From: Brasenia schreberi
Lineage: Eukaryota; Streptophyta; Magnoliopsida; Nymphaeales; Cabombaceae
DNA: 64,000 bases
Assembly: GCA_036023115.1 (NCBI GenBank)
Contig: JAYKKT010000086.1
Location: forward strand, 10,059,501 to 10,123,500
Direction: 5' to 3'
The notes beneath the pieces were generated by a model. That model was not told the origin of the DNA, did not search any database, and saw only the letters and a list, made by a program, of their open reading frames with translations. Each line of letters starts with the position of its first letter. Position 1 is the stretch's first letter. Of the stretch, positions 34,241 to 45,900 are shown piece by piece. Position numbers and translations under genes: made by a program.

Positions 34241-34310
34241 GTGAGCCTTTCAAAATCGAGTTTTTAAGGTAGAAGTTTTGCGAAAATTTTGTAAAAAGGT
34301 GTCATTTTAA

Positions 34311-34334
34311 CTTATTTTCTTTGCTTGTACTTAG
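34311..34334 (+). promoter_or_regulatory. Acceptor-like tract upstream of gag (element E)
   Basis: The pyrimidine-rich TTTTCTTTGCTTGTACTTAG ends 25 nt before the gag ATG at 34360. The same text is found in A (about 5081-5104) and F (about 61546-61570). Together with the GTAAGT sites in the LTR it could end a leader intron. Confidence 0.45.
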
Positions 34335-34359
34335 GACATTTTGAAAAAGCTTGAAAAGC

Positions 34360-35774
34360 ATGTCAAAATCCAATCCAAGTGAAGTGTCGAGCCAAGGCTC
34401 ATGCGCATCAAGTTCTCACTCTAGGAGGATTTTCAAAAACAAAATAAAACTAGATGAAATCAAGGACTTGAGAAGGGAGTTTGAGGCCAAAATCGATGCT
34501 CTCAGCCAAGAGGCTGAAGTAGGTGATTCATGTTCATCAAACGGTGAACAAAGGCCTAAGAAAAAATCTGAAAAACCTCGCAAGCACAAAGAGGCCTCCG
34601 TAATGGAAGGCAACCAATACCACGAGTCCTTCACACAAAAGGACCGTAAAGCCCTACAGCAGTTGCTGAAAGGGCAGAATAAAGAGAAAAAAAGCTACGC
34701 CCTGTCTGATTTCCTTCCTATGGATTACGAAATAGACAGTGACGATGAAATACTGAACTTCCATCGGTATGATGGCATGGGAGACCGTAGGTCTCACTTG
34801 CAGCTTTTCTCGCGTCGAGCCCATAAGAAGAAAAAGGACTCGATGAAATGGGTGTATTGGTTCCCTTTATCCCTTAAAGGCACAGCTGCCAAATGGCTGG
34901 CTTCCTACGACTTAAGCCAGTTCGCTACTTTTGAAGAGTTAGCGAACTGCTTCATGCAAAGATTTGCACACAACGTAGAAGTCACGTCGACTCTGAATAC
35001 CTTAAGGGATACAAAGCAAGGCATGAACGAAGACGTCCATGCCTTCATTATAAGATGGAGGTCGCTTTTGGGCCAAGTGCGAGAGCCCATATCCAAAGGA
35101 TGCGCAGTCATGCTCATCCTGGATAACTTTAAAACGAGTTAAAATCCCTTCTCTCGCTCCATGAGATCTCAACTTTCCATAAGTTGATCAAAAAGGCCTC
35201 CCTTTTCGAAACCAACTTGCGAAAAGGGACATACGATCACTTGTGGAAAGGAAGTGCCGTTTCCAAAACCCGCTTGGAAAAGCCCATCACATACGGGCTA
35301 CCCACGATGGACAAAGGGGCAAAGCCCCATAAAATCGCCAATGTCCGGGTGGATCCAGGCGTGGCGGGTACTTCCAAAAATTTTGAAAAGTTAGAAAATA
35401 AGAGGGAGCGGAATTTTCAAAAACCGGTTGAAAAATGGGAGTACACTCCGCTGGGGCAACCTGTGTCGGAGGTCCTAGACCTCCTACTTGCCCAGGGCAT
35501 GATAGAACTCCCTGAAATCCCCGAAGGAGTCACTTCCAAAGGGGGGTATTTAAACCGATTTTGTAAGTATCATCGGCTCAAAGGCCATGATACCAAACGC
35601 TGCTTCTCCCTCTTAAATAAAATTGAGAACTTGATAGCAGAAGGTCGGCTCCAGGTCACTGCGGAACCTGAGCCACCTCAAGCTATCTTCAAAGAACCCT
35701 TTCCCAAACACGCCAGTGGCAGTGGGAAAGGAAAGGAGGTATGTACCCTCACCATTTCTAAGGAACTAGCGTAA
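34360..35774 (+). pseudogene. gag: Element E gag
   Basis: The ATG at 34360 (MSKSNPSE) opens a charged N-terminus with the E/K-rich stretch EIKDLRREFEAKIDALSQE (coiled-coil-like), then the capsid domain (WVYWFPLSLKGTAAKWLASY, about 34849-34910; EDVHAFIIRWRSLLGQ, about 35029-35080). A small deletion near 35130 (ACTTTAAAACGAG) shifts the frame after 261 codons. The second part is open at 35184-35774, with the zinc knuckle CKYHRLKGHDTKRC at about 35560-35602. It ends in a TAA where A has CGA and F has CAA. It therefore looks like a recently broken Gag. Confidence 0.92.
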
Positions 35775-37220
35775 AAACCAGAACCTGGTCGACCCACTTG
35801 TGCGCCCGTTCTTGTACTGTACAAGAAGCCCGCCCAAGTCGTCATTCAGGGACCACCAAAAGTGGAATCCCCGGCAAAACCAGTTTTAAAAATCCATGGT
35901 TCTCCTCAGCTCATCCTTAGAGCCAAATTTAGCGCGAACCCTAGGCTGGTCGTGGGGGAAGTCACTAGATCCGGGAGGATCTATCAACCCCCGCACCTTC
36001 AAGGTGCTCAAAAGGTGGTCAGTGTGCCTGGCCCCTCAAAAGCATGTATCCCTAGTGTTCTGCCAAAAGCAGATAAGGACAAAGTCATCCTAAATCCTTA
36101 TGACTTCGAAAACCACCTTTCAAAGATTCCTATTCACATGTCTATCTTGGAGCTTATACAAACCTCGCCTAGGCATAGACTTGTATTAGAGAAAATTCTA
36201 GAAAGGGCCAAGGTTGATTCGAACATAAGTCCGGAATCCTTGTCTGCCCAAGTGGCTTTATTAGGAGCAAAATCGCCCATCACTTTCTCGGAAGATGATG
36301 TAGATAGACCCTACGAAACCCATAACCAGGCCCTGCATACCGAGGTGGTTCTGAATAACCACAGGTGCCTAGTCGATGGTGGAGGAGGGCTCAACATCCT
36401 TCCACTTCATGTGGCGTATAAAATTAGAGTCACCTTGACTTCAGTAAATCCAAGCCCCATCGTCATCACTGGATACGATGGGAATGCATCTAGACCTTTA
36501 GGATCCATCGAACTCCCAATGGAAACGGGAGGGATCGAATACACGGGGGTGTTCCATGTCTTGGACATCCACCCCCATTATAACCTGTTGCTGGGAAGGC
36601 CCTGGATACACAGTTTGTGCGCTGTGTCATCCACCTTCCACAGGTGTGTCAAGATCCCTTTTAGGGACCAGGTCGTAGTGATCCTAGGTGAGAGTTACCC
36701 ACAGCTTCAGGGGATCATAAACTCCCCTTGTTTATCAAGCTCCCAGGCCCATGAGGCTAACCTGGGGCAAATTGTGATTGAGCCACCTCGGCTCGTGTTA
36801 AACAACCCTAGGAAGGTTGTATGTGTGAAGGGGCCGCCCAAAGCAGGCCCCCTCCCGATCTTAACCCTTCTAGTAAAACCCAAGCATTCCCTATTTCCAA
36901 AGCCCCTGGACAAGAGGCCATATGAGCACAATATGGACGATAGCATGTTCCAGGACCACGACTTGTATCAAACTTTTTCGAAAAACAAAAAGTCGTGGAA
37001 CATGTTGTTGAACATGGGCTACACGCCCTACAAAAGTCTAGGGGCACAGAACCAGGGTCTCCTAGAGCCCATCCTTCCTAGGGCCAATCCAAGCCGATAT
37101 GGGATCAGTTATACTCCCCGAATACCGCCAGAGCCACCCCCTGTGACCACCTGGGTCAAGGGTGCCCCGGAACCTGCCTTAGAAGAAACCTACAATTTAG
37201 ATCTCCTATTCCGAGTCTAA
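35775..37220 (+). pseudogene. Element E protease and G-patch-like region
   Basis: The frame continues after the TAA and is open at 35862-37220 (452 residues). The active-site loop reads CLVDGGGGLNILPLHVAYKI. Three residues before it (SLD in A and F) are missing. The strand LLLGRPWIHSLCAV follows about 60 residues later. The G-patch-like block SWNMLLNMGYTPYKSLGAQNQ...YGISYTPRIPPEPPP lies at about 36990-37150. In A, C and F the second glycine-rich half reads GIGY; here GISY. The region ends in LLFRV and TAA. It would mature the Gag and Pol proteins; the G-patch may bind RNA (inference from the family). Confidence 0.9.
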
Positions 37221-37230
37221 CCCGTAATGT

Positions 37231-37248
37231 TTTCCCTTTGTAGGTATG
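37231..37248 (+). promoter_or_regulatory. Acceptor-like motif and pol ATG of element E
   Basis: TTTTCCCTTTGTAG (to 37243), then GT and the ATG at 37246, 25 nt after the stop of the protease frame. The pol frame is +1 relative to the protease frame here, but in-frame in element C (24 nt). Confidence 0.6.
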
Positions 37249-39918
37249 TTGGAAGATCCCTTTTCTAAAAATACAAAAACATTTGAAAAGCTTAAAAACA
37301 AAAAAATTGAAAAACAAGAAAAACCAAAAATAATGGAAAAACAAAAACTCGAAAATAGAGTGCTTTGTATAGTTCCCAAGGTTCGTGTTTTACAAAAACC
37401 CAAAAAAATCGCTGCATAGCTGCTCCTGGTAAGACTTTGACAAAAGAAAAGGATTTCGAAAGAAGCGCCGTCTGCATAGCCAGACCAAAAGTTTGAAAAT
37501 CACTTGAAAATCCAAGCACAAAACCAGGTCATTTTGAAAACCACGCATCAAATTCCCTCGGGTCTATAGCCCACGAGAATGATCAAAGCCCAGAAGTGGA
37601 TCCCCTGGAGGAAGATCCCGCTTCTGAGCTCCCAGAATTTCATAAAATTCTCGATTTTGAAAGACCTTCCCAATCAGTAGGAGGAGATTTCATAAAGGTG
37701 AACCTAGGGGATGATTCCAATCCCAAATCCATCAAAATAGGCGCAGGATTGCATGAAACTGAAAGGTTAGCATTCATTGCATTTCTACGAACCTATTTAG
37801 ATGTGTTTGCATGGACGTATGAAGACATGCTGGGCATAGATCCCAGCATTGTCGAACATCGTCTTCCCTTAGATGCAGGTGTAAAACCCATAAAGCAGAA
37901 GCTTAGGAAAATACACCCGAATGTACACATGCAAGTCAAAGAGGGTTTAGAAGATCTGCTAAAAGCCGAATTTATAAAACCCATTGCGTATTCTGATTGG
38001 TTGTCAAATATCGTTGTGGTTCAAAAAACCAATGGGAAAATTCAGATATGCATCGATTTCAGAAACCTGAATAAAGCCACTCCCAAGGATAATTATCCTT
38101 TACCAAACATAAATTTGATAGTCAATAATACTGCAAATCATGAAATGTTTTCATTCATGGATGGCTATTCAGGCTATAATCAAATTAAACTAAGTCCACG
38201 AGATCAGGGTAAGACCGCCTTCACAACCCCATGGGGCACGTACTGCTATATGGTCATGCCCTTTGGTTTGAAAAATGCCGGTGCAACATACCAACGAGCC
38301 ATGACCACGATCTTCCATGATCAGATTCATGAGCTCGTAGAAGTGTATGTAGATGATCTCTTGGCAAAATCCAAAACCTGATGCACCCATATCGAATGTT
38401 TATAAAAGATTTTCGAAAGGCTTAGGCTTTACAAAGTAAAGCTAAACCCTCAAAAATGTGTATTCGGGGTAGAATCAGGGAAGCTTCTAGGCTTTATGGT
38501 GAGCCAAAGGGGAATAGAAGTCGACCCCTCTAAGTGTCGAGCCATCATAGACATGACTCCACCCTCCAATCTCACCCAAATCCGTAGCCTCCAAGGTCGT
38601 TTACAATCCGTTCGCCGATTCATATCGAATCTGGCAACTAGATGCGAACCCTTCAACAAACTGTCGAGGAAGGGCACGAAATTCTTATGGGATGACGAAT
38701 GCCAGAAGTCCTTCGAGAGACTGAAGGCATACTTGGTTAATCCCCCCGTTTTGAGCCCTCCAAAGCAAGGAAAACCGCTTTTATTATACATCTCCGTGCA
38801 CACGAATGCTTTAGGAGCCCCGTTGGCTCAATACGAGGATGACACCCATAAGGAGTATGCCATCTACTACATTTCGAAAACTCTCTTGGCTTATGAACGA
38901 AATTATCAAGCCATGGAGAAGACGTGCTTGGCCCTAGTCTGGGCCTGCTAGAAATTCAGACACTATTTCCTAGATCATGAGATCTGGATAGTGTCCAAGC
39001 TTGATCCAATCAAGCACTTGTTCGAAAAACCCATTCTCACGGGTAGATTGGGCAAATGGCAACTCCTTCTAATGGAGTATGATCTGAAATACCATCACCA
39101 GATCTCCATTAAGGGGCAAGCCCTAGCAGATTACGTGGCTGAGTTCCCCTTAGAGGACGCATATCCCACTCTTGTTGAAATGCTTGATGAAGGCATATTG
39201 CAAAACAATTTTCAAAACCACATTTTGGCAAATTCTTTCGAAAACCAAGTGTAGAAGATGCACTTCAATGGGGCACGAAACCAACGAGGGGCTGGTGTTG
39301 GGGTCATCCTAATCTCCCCTGAAAAGGGCGAGATTCCCATAGCAGTCTGCTTAGATTTCGAATGTTCCAACAACGTAGCTGAGTATGAAGCACTCATACA
39401 AGGCTTGAGGATTTCGAAAACTCTAGGTGCATCATGCATCGAGGTCTTTGGAGATTCGCTCCTTGTCATAAACCAGGTTTTGAAAATTTGGCAAGTACGA
39501 AATGAAAAACTACTTTCATATCACGAGTTGGCCACTCGATTGGTCCAGTCCTTCCAATCGTGTAAACTCACACACGTAGGAAGAGAGGACAATGGCATCG
39601 CCGATGCCCTCTCCTCCTTGGGTTCAACCTTGAAGGTCGATCCCATTTCAGGGACCAGATCTTTGGAAATATGGCATGCGCCCCACCCATCCACACACGA
39701 CTTGGATATTTGCCAAAACAACCCAGAGTCTATTGAAAAACCCTGGTTTTATGACATCAAACAGTATTTAGAAAATGGGGGATTCACCGAGGATGCCACA
39801 TCCAAAGATAAGGCATTCATTCGTAAGATTTCGACCCGATACACCATTCTAGGTGGGGTTTTATACAAAAAAAGTTTTACCGGCATTCTGCTTAGGTGTA
39901 TCGACCTAGAGGAGGCTA
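37246..39918 (+). pseudogene. pol: Element E pol: spacer, RT, RNase H, second RNase H; integrase deleted
   Basis: ATG at 37246 (M-L-E-D-P-F) opens a lysine-rich spacer that is cut by a small deletion and TAG near 37418. RT is open at 37596-38381 with KQKLRKIHPNVH, FMDGYSGYNQIKL and YVDDLLAKS intact. Stops follow: CGA to TGA (38379-38381), CAA to TAA (38403-38405), CAG to TAG (38949-38951) and TGG to TAG (39252-39254). RNase H spans about 38640-39130. The second RNase H is open at 39258-39918 with HFNGARNQRGAG (the usual FDGA aspartate is N), EYEALIQGL, FGDSLLV and DNGIADALS. The sequence ends at LEEA, where the deletion begins. Confidence 0.92.
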
Positions 39919-41353
39919 CCTATCCTTAGTGACCCTACTTAGGCCCTTTAGCCCAACACGCCAAAAACAAACCGTCCCTAGTAGCCGGCCACCTTCAAGG
40001 CGCCTCTTCCGCGCACCAAGGACACTCGGCCAGCACCTCCCCTTGCCGTTCAACCTCGCGAAGCTCCCTTTTGCAGCCCAAGGCAAAGGCCAAGCCCACG
40101 CTCAAGCAAGGCATCTTCGGACCAGCTATTAGTAAGTGCCTAACTCGGTCTTTAGTTGTATACTTGCTTGAGATTCAATTCAATACGGGGTTGTAATAAC
40201 GGAGCATAGTCTCCCCCCGTTGTAATAACGTGGCTTGGCACACCCACACACGTGCACTCTCTTAGTTGTGCATGATTTTGAACACACACGGGCCTAATCA
40301 GCCCCTAAAACATAAATAGATACATATACTTTAATTTTGTAGGGTTTTGCTTAAGTTGGGTGTGTTGTCTTTCAATTCAAGCACTCACACACATTGAGCT
40401 TTCACTCTTATTTGAAAGACCCAAGTAAGGGCCGACCTATACTATTTGGGTTTCATTTCATGTCGTGTGTGTAAGTCTTTCAATTCAAGCACTCACACAC
40501 ATTGAGCTTTCGCTCTTATTTGAAAGACCCAAGTAAGGGCCGTGTTATACTATTTGGGTTTAATTTCATGTTGTGTGCGTAGTACTTCAATTCAAGCACT
40601 CACACACATTGAGCTTTCGCTCTTATTCCCAAGACCTTAATCAAGGCCATACTGCAAGTTATATTTGGGTTTAATTTCATGTCGTGTGTGTAAGTCTTTC
40701 AATTCAAGCACGCACCCACATTGAGCCTTCGCTCTTATTTGCAAGACCCAAGTAAGGGCCCATATACATACTCTATATACATATCTCCCTTCGGCATTTA
40801 CATTTCAAGTCATTTCCCTTCGGTTATTTCCCTTCGGCATTGTCTTTACATTTCGGGTTTTCCCTTTGGAGTAGCGTGAGTTTGCATTGCATCTACGCCA
40901 TACCACGAGGTAGGACGCATATTGCATCAAAGCAAGCCCCGCTCAAATTCACCCATGTAGTGGAGTGTTCATAACACACAAACTAGGTGGCCTATAAAGG
41001 GATAAAAGGAAAGACTTAGGCACGTGCAAATCCACGTGATCTAAAATCTGCAATCGCATCTAAAAGACCCGAATTAGACACCTCAAACCGCTTCGTAGGC
41101 TTTCTATCCCAGAAACTCGATTTTTGCAAAGCGTACAAACTGACCCTTGCGCATCGGTGCAAGAAGGTCTGCGACGACAAGAGCTCACTTGCTCACAGTC
41201 GCCACGATTAGAAGTCAGTTTAAAATATATCTTCGCTAGCTTAGGTAAGCTAGCTAGCACGCCCTGTTTACGTAAATAGGCCTTAGACGCACGAGAGGAT
41301 CCAGTCCAAGCCCAGAAAAGGCGGGAAGGCGTGGAGATTTTCGCACATCTACA
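39919..41353 (+). repeat. 3' LTR of element E, first 1877 bp missing
   Basis: CCTATCCTTAGTGACCC at 39919 matches 32677 in the 5' LTR and the match continues to the end ATCTACA at 41353. It has four 110-bp units (about 40385-40740), where the 5' LTR has five. This explains most of the length difference (1435 against 1541 bp). Confidence 0.92.
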
Positions 41354-42597
41354 ATAATGCATGAATTCCACAATGGAGAATGTGGAGGCCATGTTAATGC
41401 CAATACAATGGCAATGAAAATACTTAGAGCAGGTTATTTTTGGTCCACTCTGAAAAAGGATTGCCACGATCATGTTAGGAAGTGTCATCCGTGTCAAGTG
41501 CATGGGCACGACATCCATATCCCTTCATCTTCATTGCATTCCGAGGTCAGCTCCTGGCCATTCACCATGTGGGCATTTGATATCATAGGGCCAATATTCC
41601 CTCATGCATCAAATGGGCATAGGTTCATATTAGCAGCCACCGAATCCTTTTCCAAGTGGGTTGAAGCTACCTCCTTGACCAATGTTTAGCGGCAACATGT
41701 AGTGGTGTTCATTAGGAAAAATATTATGGCTCGCTTTGGGGTTCCAAAGGACTTAGTGTCCGACAATGATACCCCCTTCAAAAACGAGAGGATGGTTAAT
41801 TTATGTAACACGTATGGCAAACTCACCACTTCTCATCGCCCTACTACCCTCAAGGCAACGGCCAAGCCGAAGCCACCAATAAGACTCTCATAAGCATTAT
41901 TGAGAAGACTTTAGAGAAGGGTAGGACGTGGCATGAGAAGCTGGATGAAGCCTTATGGGCTTATAGGACTTCCATCCGGACTCCCACGAATGCCACACCA
42001 TTCGAATTGGTCTATGGCACAAACGCCATTCTTCCCATTCATACTCAACTGCATTCATTCCATACATCCATAGCACTCGACCTCCCCCTAGAGACGCTTC
42101 AGCATGCTAGAATGGCCGAACTAGACTTGCTAGATGAGAGGCGACTCCTTGCCATGGATCATGCTCGTGCATACCGGCAAAGGATAGCCCGACATTATAG
42201 GATAGCCCGACATTATGAGATGAAATTCATTCATTTCATACATCCATTGCACTCGACCTTCCCCTAGAGATGCTTCAACATGCTAGGATGGCCGAACTAG
42301 ACTTGTTAGATGAGAGGTGACTCCTGGCTATGGATCATGCTCATGCATACCAGCAAAGGATAGCCCGACACTATGAGAAGCATATGAGACCTCGCCACTT
42401 CAAAGTGGGAGACCTTGTTGCTCAAAATTATCCAATATCGTCGCCCACATCCACTTAGAAAGTGGCGGCCCAAGTGGGATGGCCCTTATGTTGTGCGTGG
42501 AACCACCACGAACAATGAATACTGGCTAATTAATGTTGAGGGTAGGAACTTAGCCGACCCTATGAATGTTCAATTTTTGAAAAAATACCATGTGTAG
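41354..42597 (+). pseudogene. pol: Element C pol part 4: integrase
   Basis: HEFHNGECGGHVNANTMAM and KKDCHDHVRKCHPCQ form the HHCC zinc finger. WAFDIIGPIFP holds the first catalytic aspartate, LVSDNDTPF the second, and the glutamate codon lies in the following GQAEATNKT text (about 41860-41890, now in a shifted frame). The C-terminal part reads KWDGPYVVRGTTTNNEYW and VQFLKKYHV, a GPY/F-type module, with the stop at 42595-42597. A TAG at 41687-41689, a frameshift near 41815 and a tandem duplication (about 42050-42380) break it. Integrase would insert the DNA copy into the genome. Confidence 0.92.
42050..42380 (+). repeat. Tandem duplication within the integrase of element C
   Basis: The stretch CATTCATTCCATACATCC...GGATAGCCCGACATTAT (about 42050-42202) is repeated with about 10% changes at about 42225-42376. 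A second short copy of AGGATAGCCCGACATTAT lies between them (42181-42216). F has only one copy. Confidence 0.85.
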
Positions 42598-42940
42598 GGT
42601 CTAAGCTAAGCCCTATTTCAAAAATATTTTGAAAACCCCCTTTTAAAATTTCGTGAGTAAGGATCAAAGCAAATCGTGCAACCCCGAATGAGAGACTCGA
42701 GTACTTGTGAAAAAGCGGAGTTTTCCAAAACCAATGGGTCACATTTCAAGAATCCTTCTTCTCACAAACGAAGGCCTTATTCAAAATAGCAAGATACTTG
42801 CAAGTAGTACGTGCTATTTCTAAATAGGTTGATCTGTGATGAATCGAGTAGATCCTTGGGATAAGTCCTCCCCTGTTTTTCTTCTCTTCCCTAAAAGGAA
42901 AACTTGGCCAAAAAGAAAAAGGGAAATTCCTGCAAAGTCT
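42598..42940 (+). other. Element C 3' untranslated region, first part
   Basis: Non-coding sequence after the pol stop. It matches the corresponding part of F (about 54858-54560, minus), for example the block TACTTGCAAGTAGTACGTGCTATTTC (in part) and the CTCTTCCC region. It ends at AGTCT, where S4 is inserted. Confidence 0.75.
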
Positions 42941-45900
42941 TGTAGACACAGAAAGTTCCCGCTCCTGGTTTTTAGGCCTAAAGCGAATCTTTTCGTGTGT
43001 CTAAGTCTTATTAAGCAAAAGGGCGTGCCAGCTAGCTTGCTTAAGCTAGCAAAGAGATATTTTAAAATCTGACTCCTAACGTGGCGACTGTGAGCAAGCA
43101 AGCTCTTTTCGTCGCAGACCTTCTTGCATCGATGCGCAAGGGTCAGTCTGTACGCTTAGAAAATCGAGTTTTAAATATGAGAACCTACGAAAAAGTTTGA
43201 GGTGTTCGACTAAGGCTTTTTTGGTATGGTTTTCAGATTTTATTTCACATGGATTTGCACGTGCCTATGTCTTTCTTTTTATCCCTTTTCGGGCCAACTA
43301 GACGTGTGTTATGAACACGTGACCTAAGTGGGGCGACTTTGAGCGGGAGTGTGGGGTTTGCTTTGATGCAATATGCATCCTAACTCGTGGTATGGCATAT
43401 ATGCAATGCAAACTCACGCAACTCCAAAGGGAAAACCCGAATTGAAAGACAATGCGGAAGGGAAATGACTTGAAATGTAAATTGCAAAAGGAAAATTGTA
43501 AAAGGGAAATATGGATATATCTTAAGAGCGGAAAGGCTCAATTGTGCAAGTGTGTGCCGTGTATATATGTAAAGACTACGCACACTGCTGAACCTTAAAA
43601 CCCAAATCTTAAAGACATAGCCGAAAGGGAAATACTTATAATATATATGGGCCCGAAGGTCGCCAACGTGTTGCGTGGGTGTTGTGTGTATATTGAAAGA
43701 CAACTCACACGACTTAAATGAAACCCAAATATAAATTGCAATATGGCCTTAACTAAGATCTTGGGAGTAAGAGCGAAAGCTCAATGTGTGTGAGTGTAGA
43801 ATTGAAGTACTACGCACACAACATGAAATTAAACCCAAATATAAATTGCAATAGGCCTTGACTAAGATCTTGGGAGTAAGAGCGAAAGCTCAATGTGTGT
43901 GAGTGTAGAATTGAAGTACTACGCACACGACATGAAGTAAAACACCCCAAAACAAAATGGTAATAGTCCCTTACTTGGGTCTTGAAAATAAGAGCGAAAG
44001 CTCAATGTGTGTGAGTGCGAGAATTGAAAGACAACGCACACAACTTAAGCAAAACCCCACGCAACTTAAATTATATAAATAAGTCTATATCTTAAGGGCT
44101 GATTAGGCCCATGTGTGTGTCAAAATCGTGTGCAGCTAAGAGCGAGATAGGCTCAAGTGCACGTGTGTGTGGGTGTGCCAAACCACTTTATTACAGGCGG
44201 GGGGAGACAATGCTCCGTTATTACAACCCTATATCAAATTTAATTAAGCTTAAGCAAGTCTATAAACAAGGACCGAGTTAGGCACTTACGTATAGCTGGT
44301 CCGGAGGTGACTTGCTTGAGCTTGGGCTTGAGTGTCGCCTTGGGCTGCAGGAGGGAGCTCCTCGGATGGGCGTGGCAAAGGGGTGTTGGCCAGGTGACAA
44401 GGGTGCAGCGGGTGTGGCTGGCGCTAGCCGAGTGATGGGAGGGGGTGCTGCCTTGGCGCTAGCCAAACGGTGCTGCTACCTTGGTTGGGGTAGTTAGGGG
44501 GTGCTTAGGAAAGGAAGGGGAGCTAGGGGGTGTGTCATTGAGGAGTGGGGGCTGCCTAAGGGAAGGTAGGGCTGAGGGAGTTACAGTCGGTTGTGGTTGA
44601 ATGGTGGCAGGTAGTTAGGTGGTGGCCGGCTGGATGAAGTGGAGGTTAGACTAAGGAAGGGTGGTATGTGGTGATTGAGAGTGGAGGGGGAGTGAAGAGA
44701 GGGTGATGTTAGGATAGGGTACTAACCGGAGAGGAAGGTGAAGGTGGCGGGTGTCCAAGGGAGGCAACCGAACGGTGGTAGGTTGGTGCAGTCGGGTGTC
44801 AAGGAATGGAGCTGGCCGGGAGGTGATGGTGGCGTGGAGTGGAGTTGGTTGGGAGATGATGGTGGCGTGGAGTGGTGCTGGCCGGGAGATGACGGTGGCG
44901 GGTTCCAAGATGGAGCAGGTGAGAGAAGAGTGAAAGGGGTGAGAGAGGAGAGGGGGCTCGGCTAGCCCAATCATGCATGAAAACCCGCCCACTAGGGGGG
45001 GGGGGGTTATAGGATTTGGGTGGGTCGGTTTGGGCTGGTTTTGGGGGGATGGTTTAGTGGTTAGGTGGTGATGGTTTGGGGATAAGGTGGGCCAGATATT
45101 TAGGGGGGGCAAATATTTAGTTTAGGTGGTTTTAGGGATATGGTGTGCTAGAGTTTTAGGTGGGGTGGTTTAGAGGTTTAGGGCTTAGCTAGGTGGGTTG
45201 GGTTTAGGGTGAGGTTTAGTGAGGTGGGTTAGGTGTTTAGGCTAAGATTAGGTTAGGATTAGGGTAATTAGGCTAGGTTTAGGGAAGGATTAGGGAGGTA
45301 GGTTAGGTGATTAGGTTGGGATTAGGGAAGGATTAGGGAAGTAGGTTAGGTGGTTAGGCTAGGATTAGGTCGGGTTTAGGGCAAATGGCTAGGATTAGGG
45401 GGTTAGGCTAGGGTTAGGGTTAGGAGCATCCCTCTACATGGCCCATGGACTTAATTGCATCATGTTGGTGCAGCCCTAGGTTAGGTGTAGGTTCATACAA
45501 GTTTAAACCCACACTAATTAGGCTAACCCACATGATTAACCCAAAACTTGACACACAAGTCAAGCTTAATACATTTCCCTCACATTTAATCCTCCCCATT
45601 CTCTCTCATGCCCAAGATTCCACATGAATTTCAAGTGGGCCCCACCACCATTTATGAGAAGGTGATGTGGGCCCTGGATGTGGATATTGGATTGGATCTT
45701 TGGATCCAAATCCAAATCCACATATGTGTTTGGATTGGGATCTGGATATATATGGTCCAGATCTGATCCAAAGCTGAATTCTGACTCCTTCAGGGTATGT
45801 TTGAAATGAACGGTTTGTGCGGGGCCTGACAGCATCAATACTCCGTCTTGCGTTGGGTCTTCGCCAACATGGTCGTCCGCTCCTGTTTTCACCTTCTAGA

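Larger units (their letters stand above)
30800..41353 (+). mobile_element. Element E: Ty3/gypsy element with deleted integrase and half of the 3' LTR
   Basis: The 5' LTR (30800-34217), primer site, gag, protease/G-patch and pol as far as the second RNase H are present. At 39918 pol passes directly into the middle of the 3' LTR, so integrase, the 3' untranslated part, the polypurine tract and 1877 bp of the 3' LTR are missing. A perfect 5-bp duplication ATAAT (30795-30799 and 41354-41358) proves that both outer ends belong to one insertion. The first LTR bases are mutated (TATAAACACC for TGTAAACACC), as are the last of the 5' LTR (TATATA for TCTACA). Confidence 0.95.
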
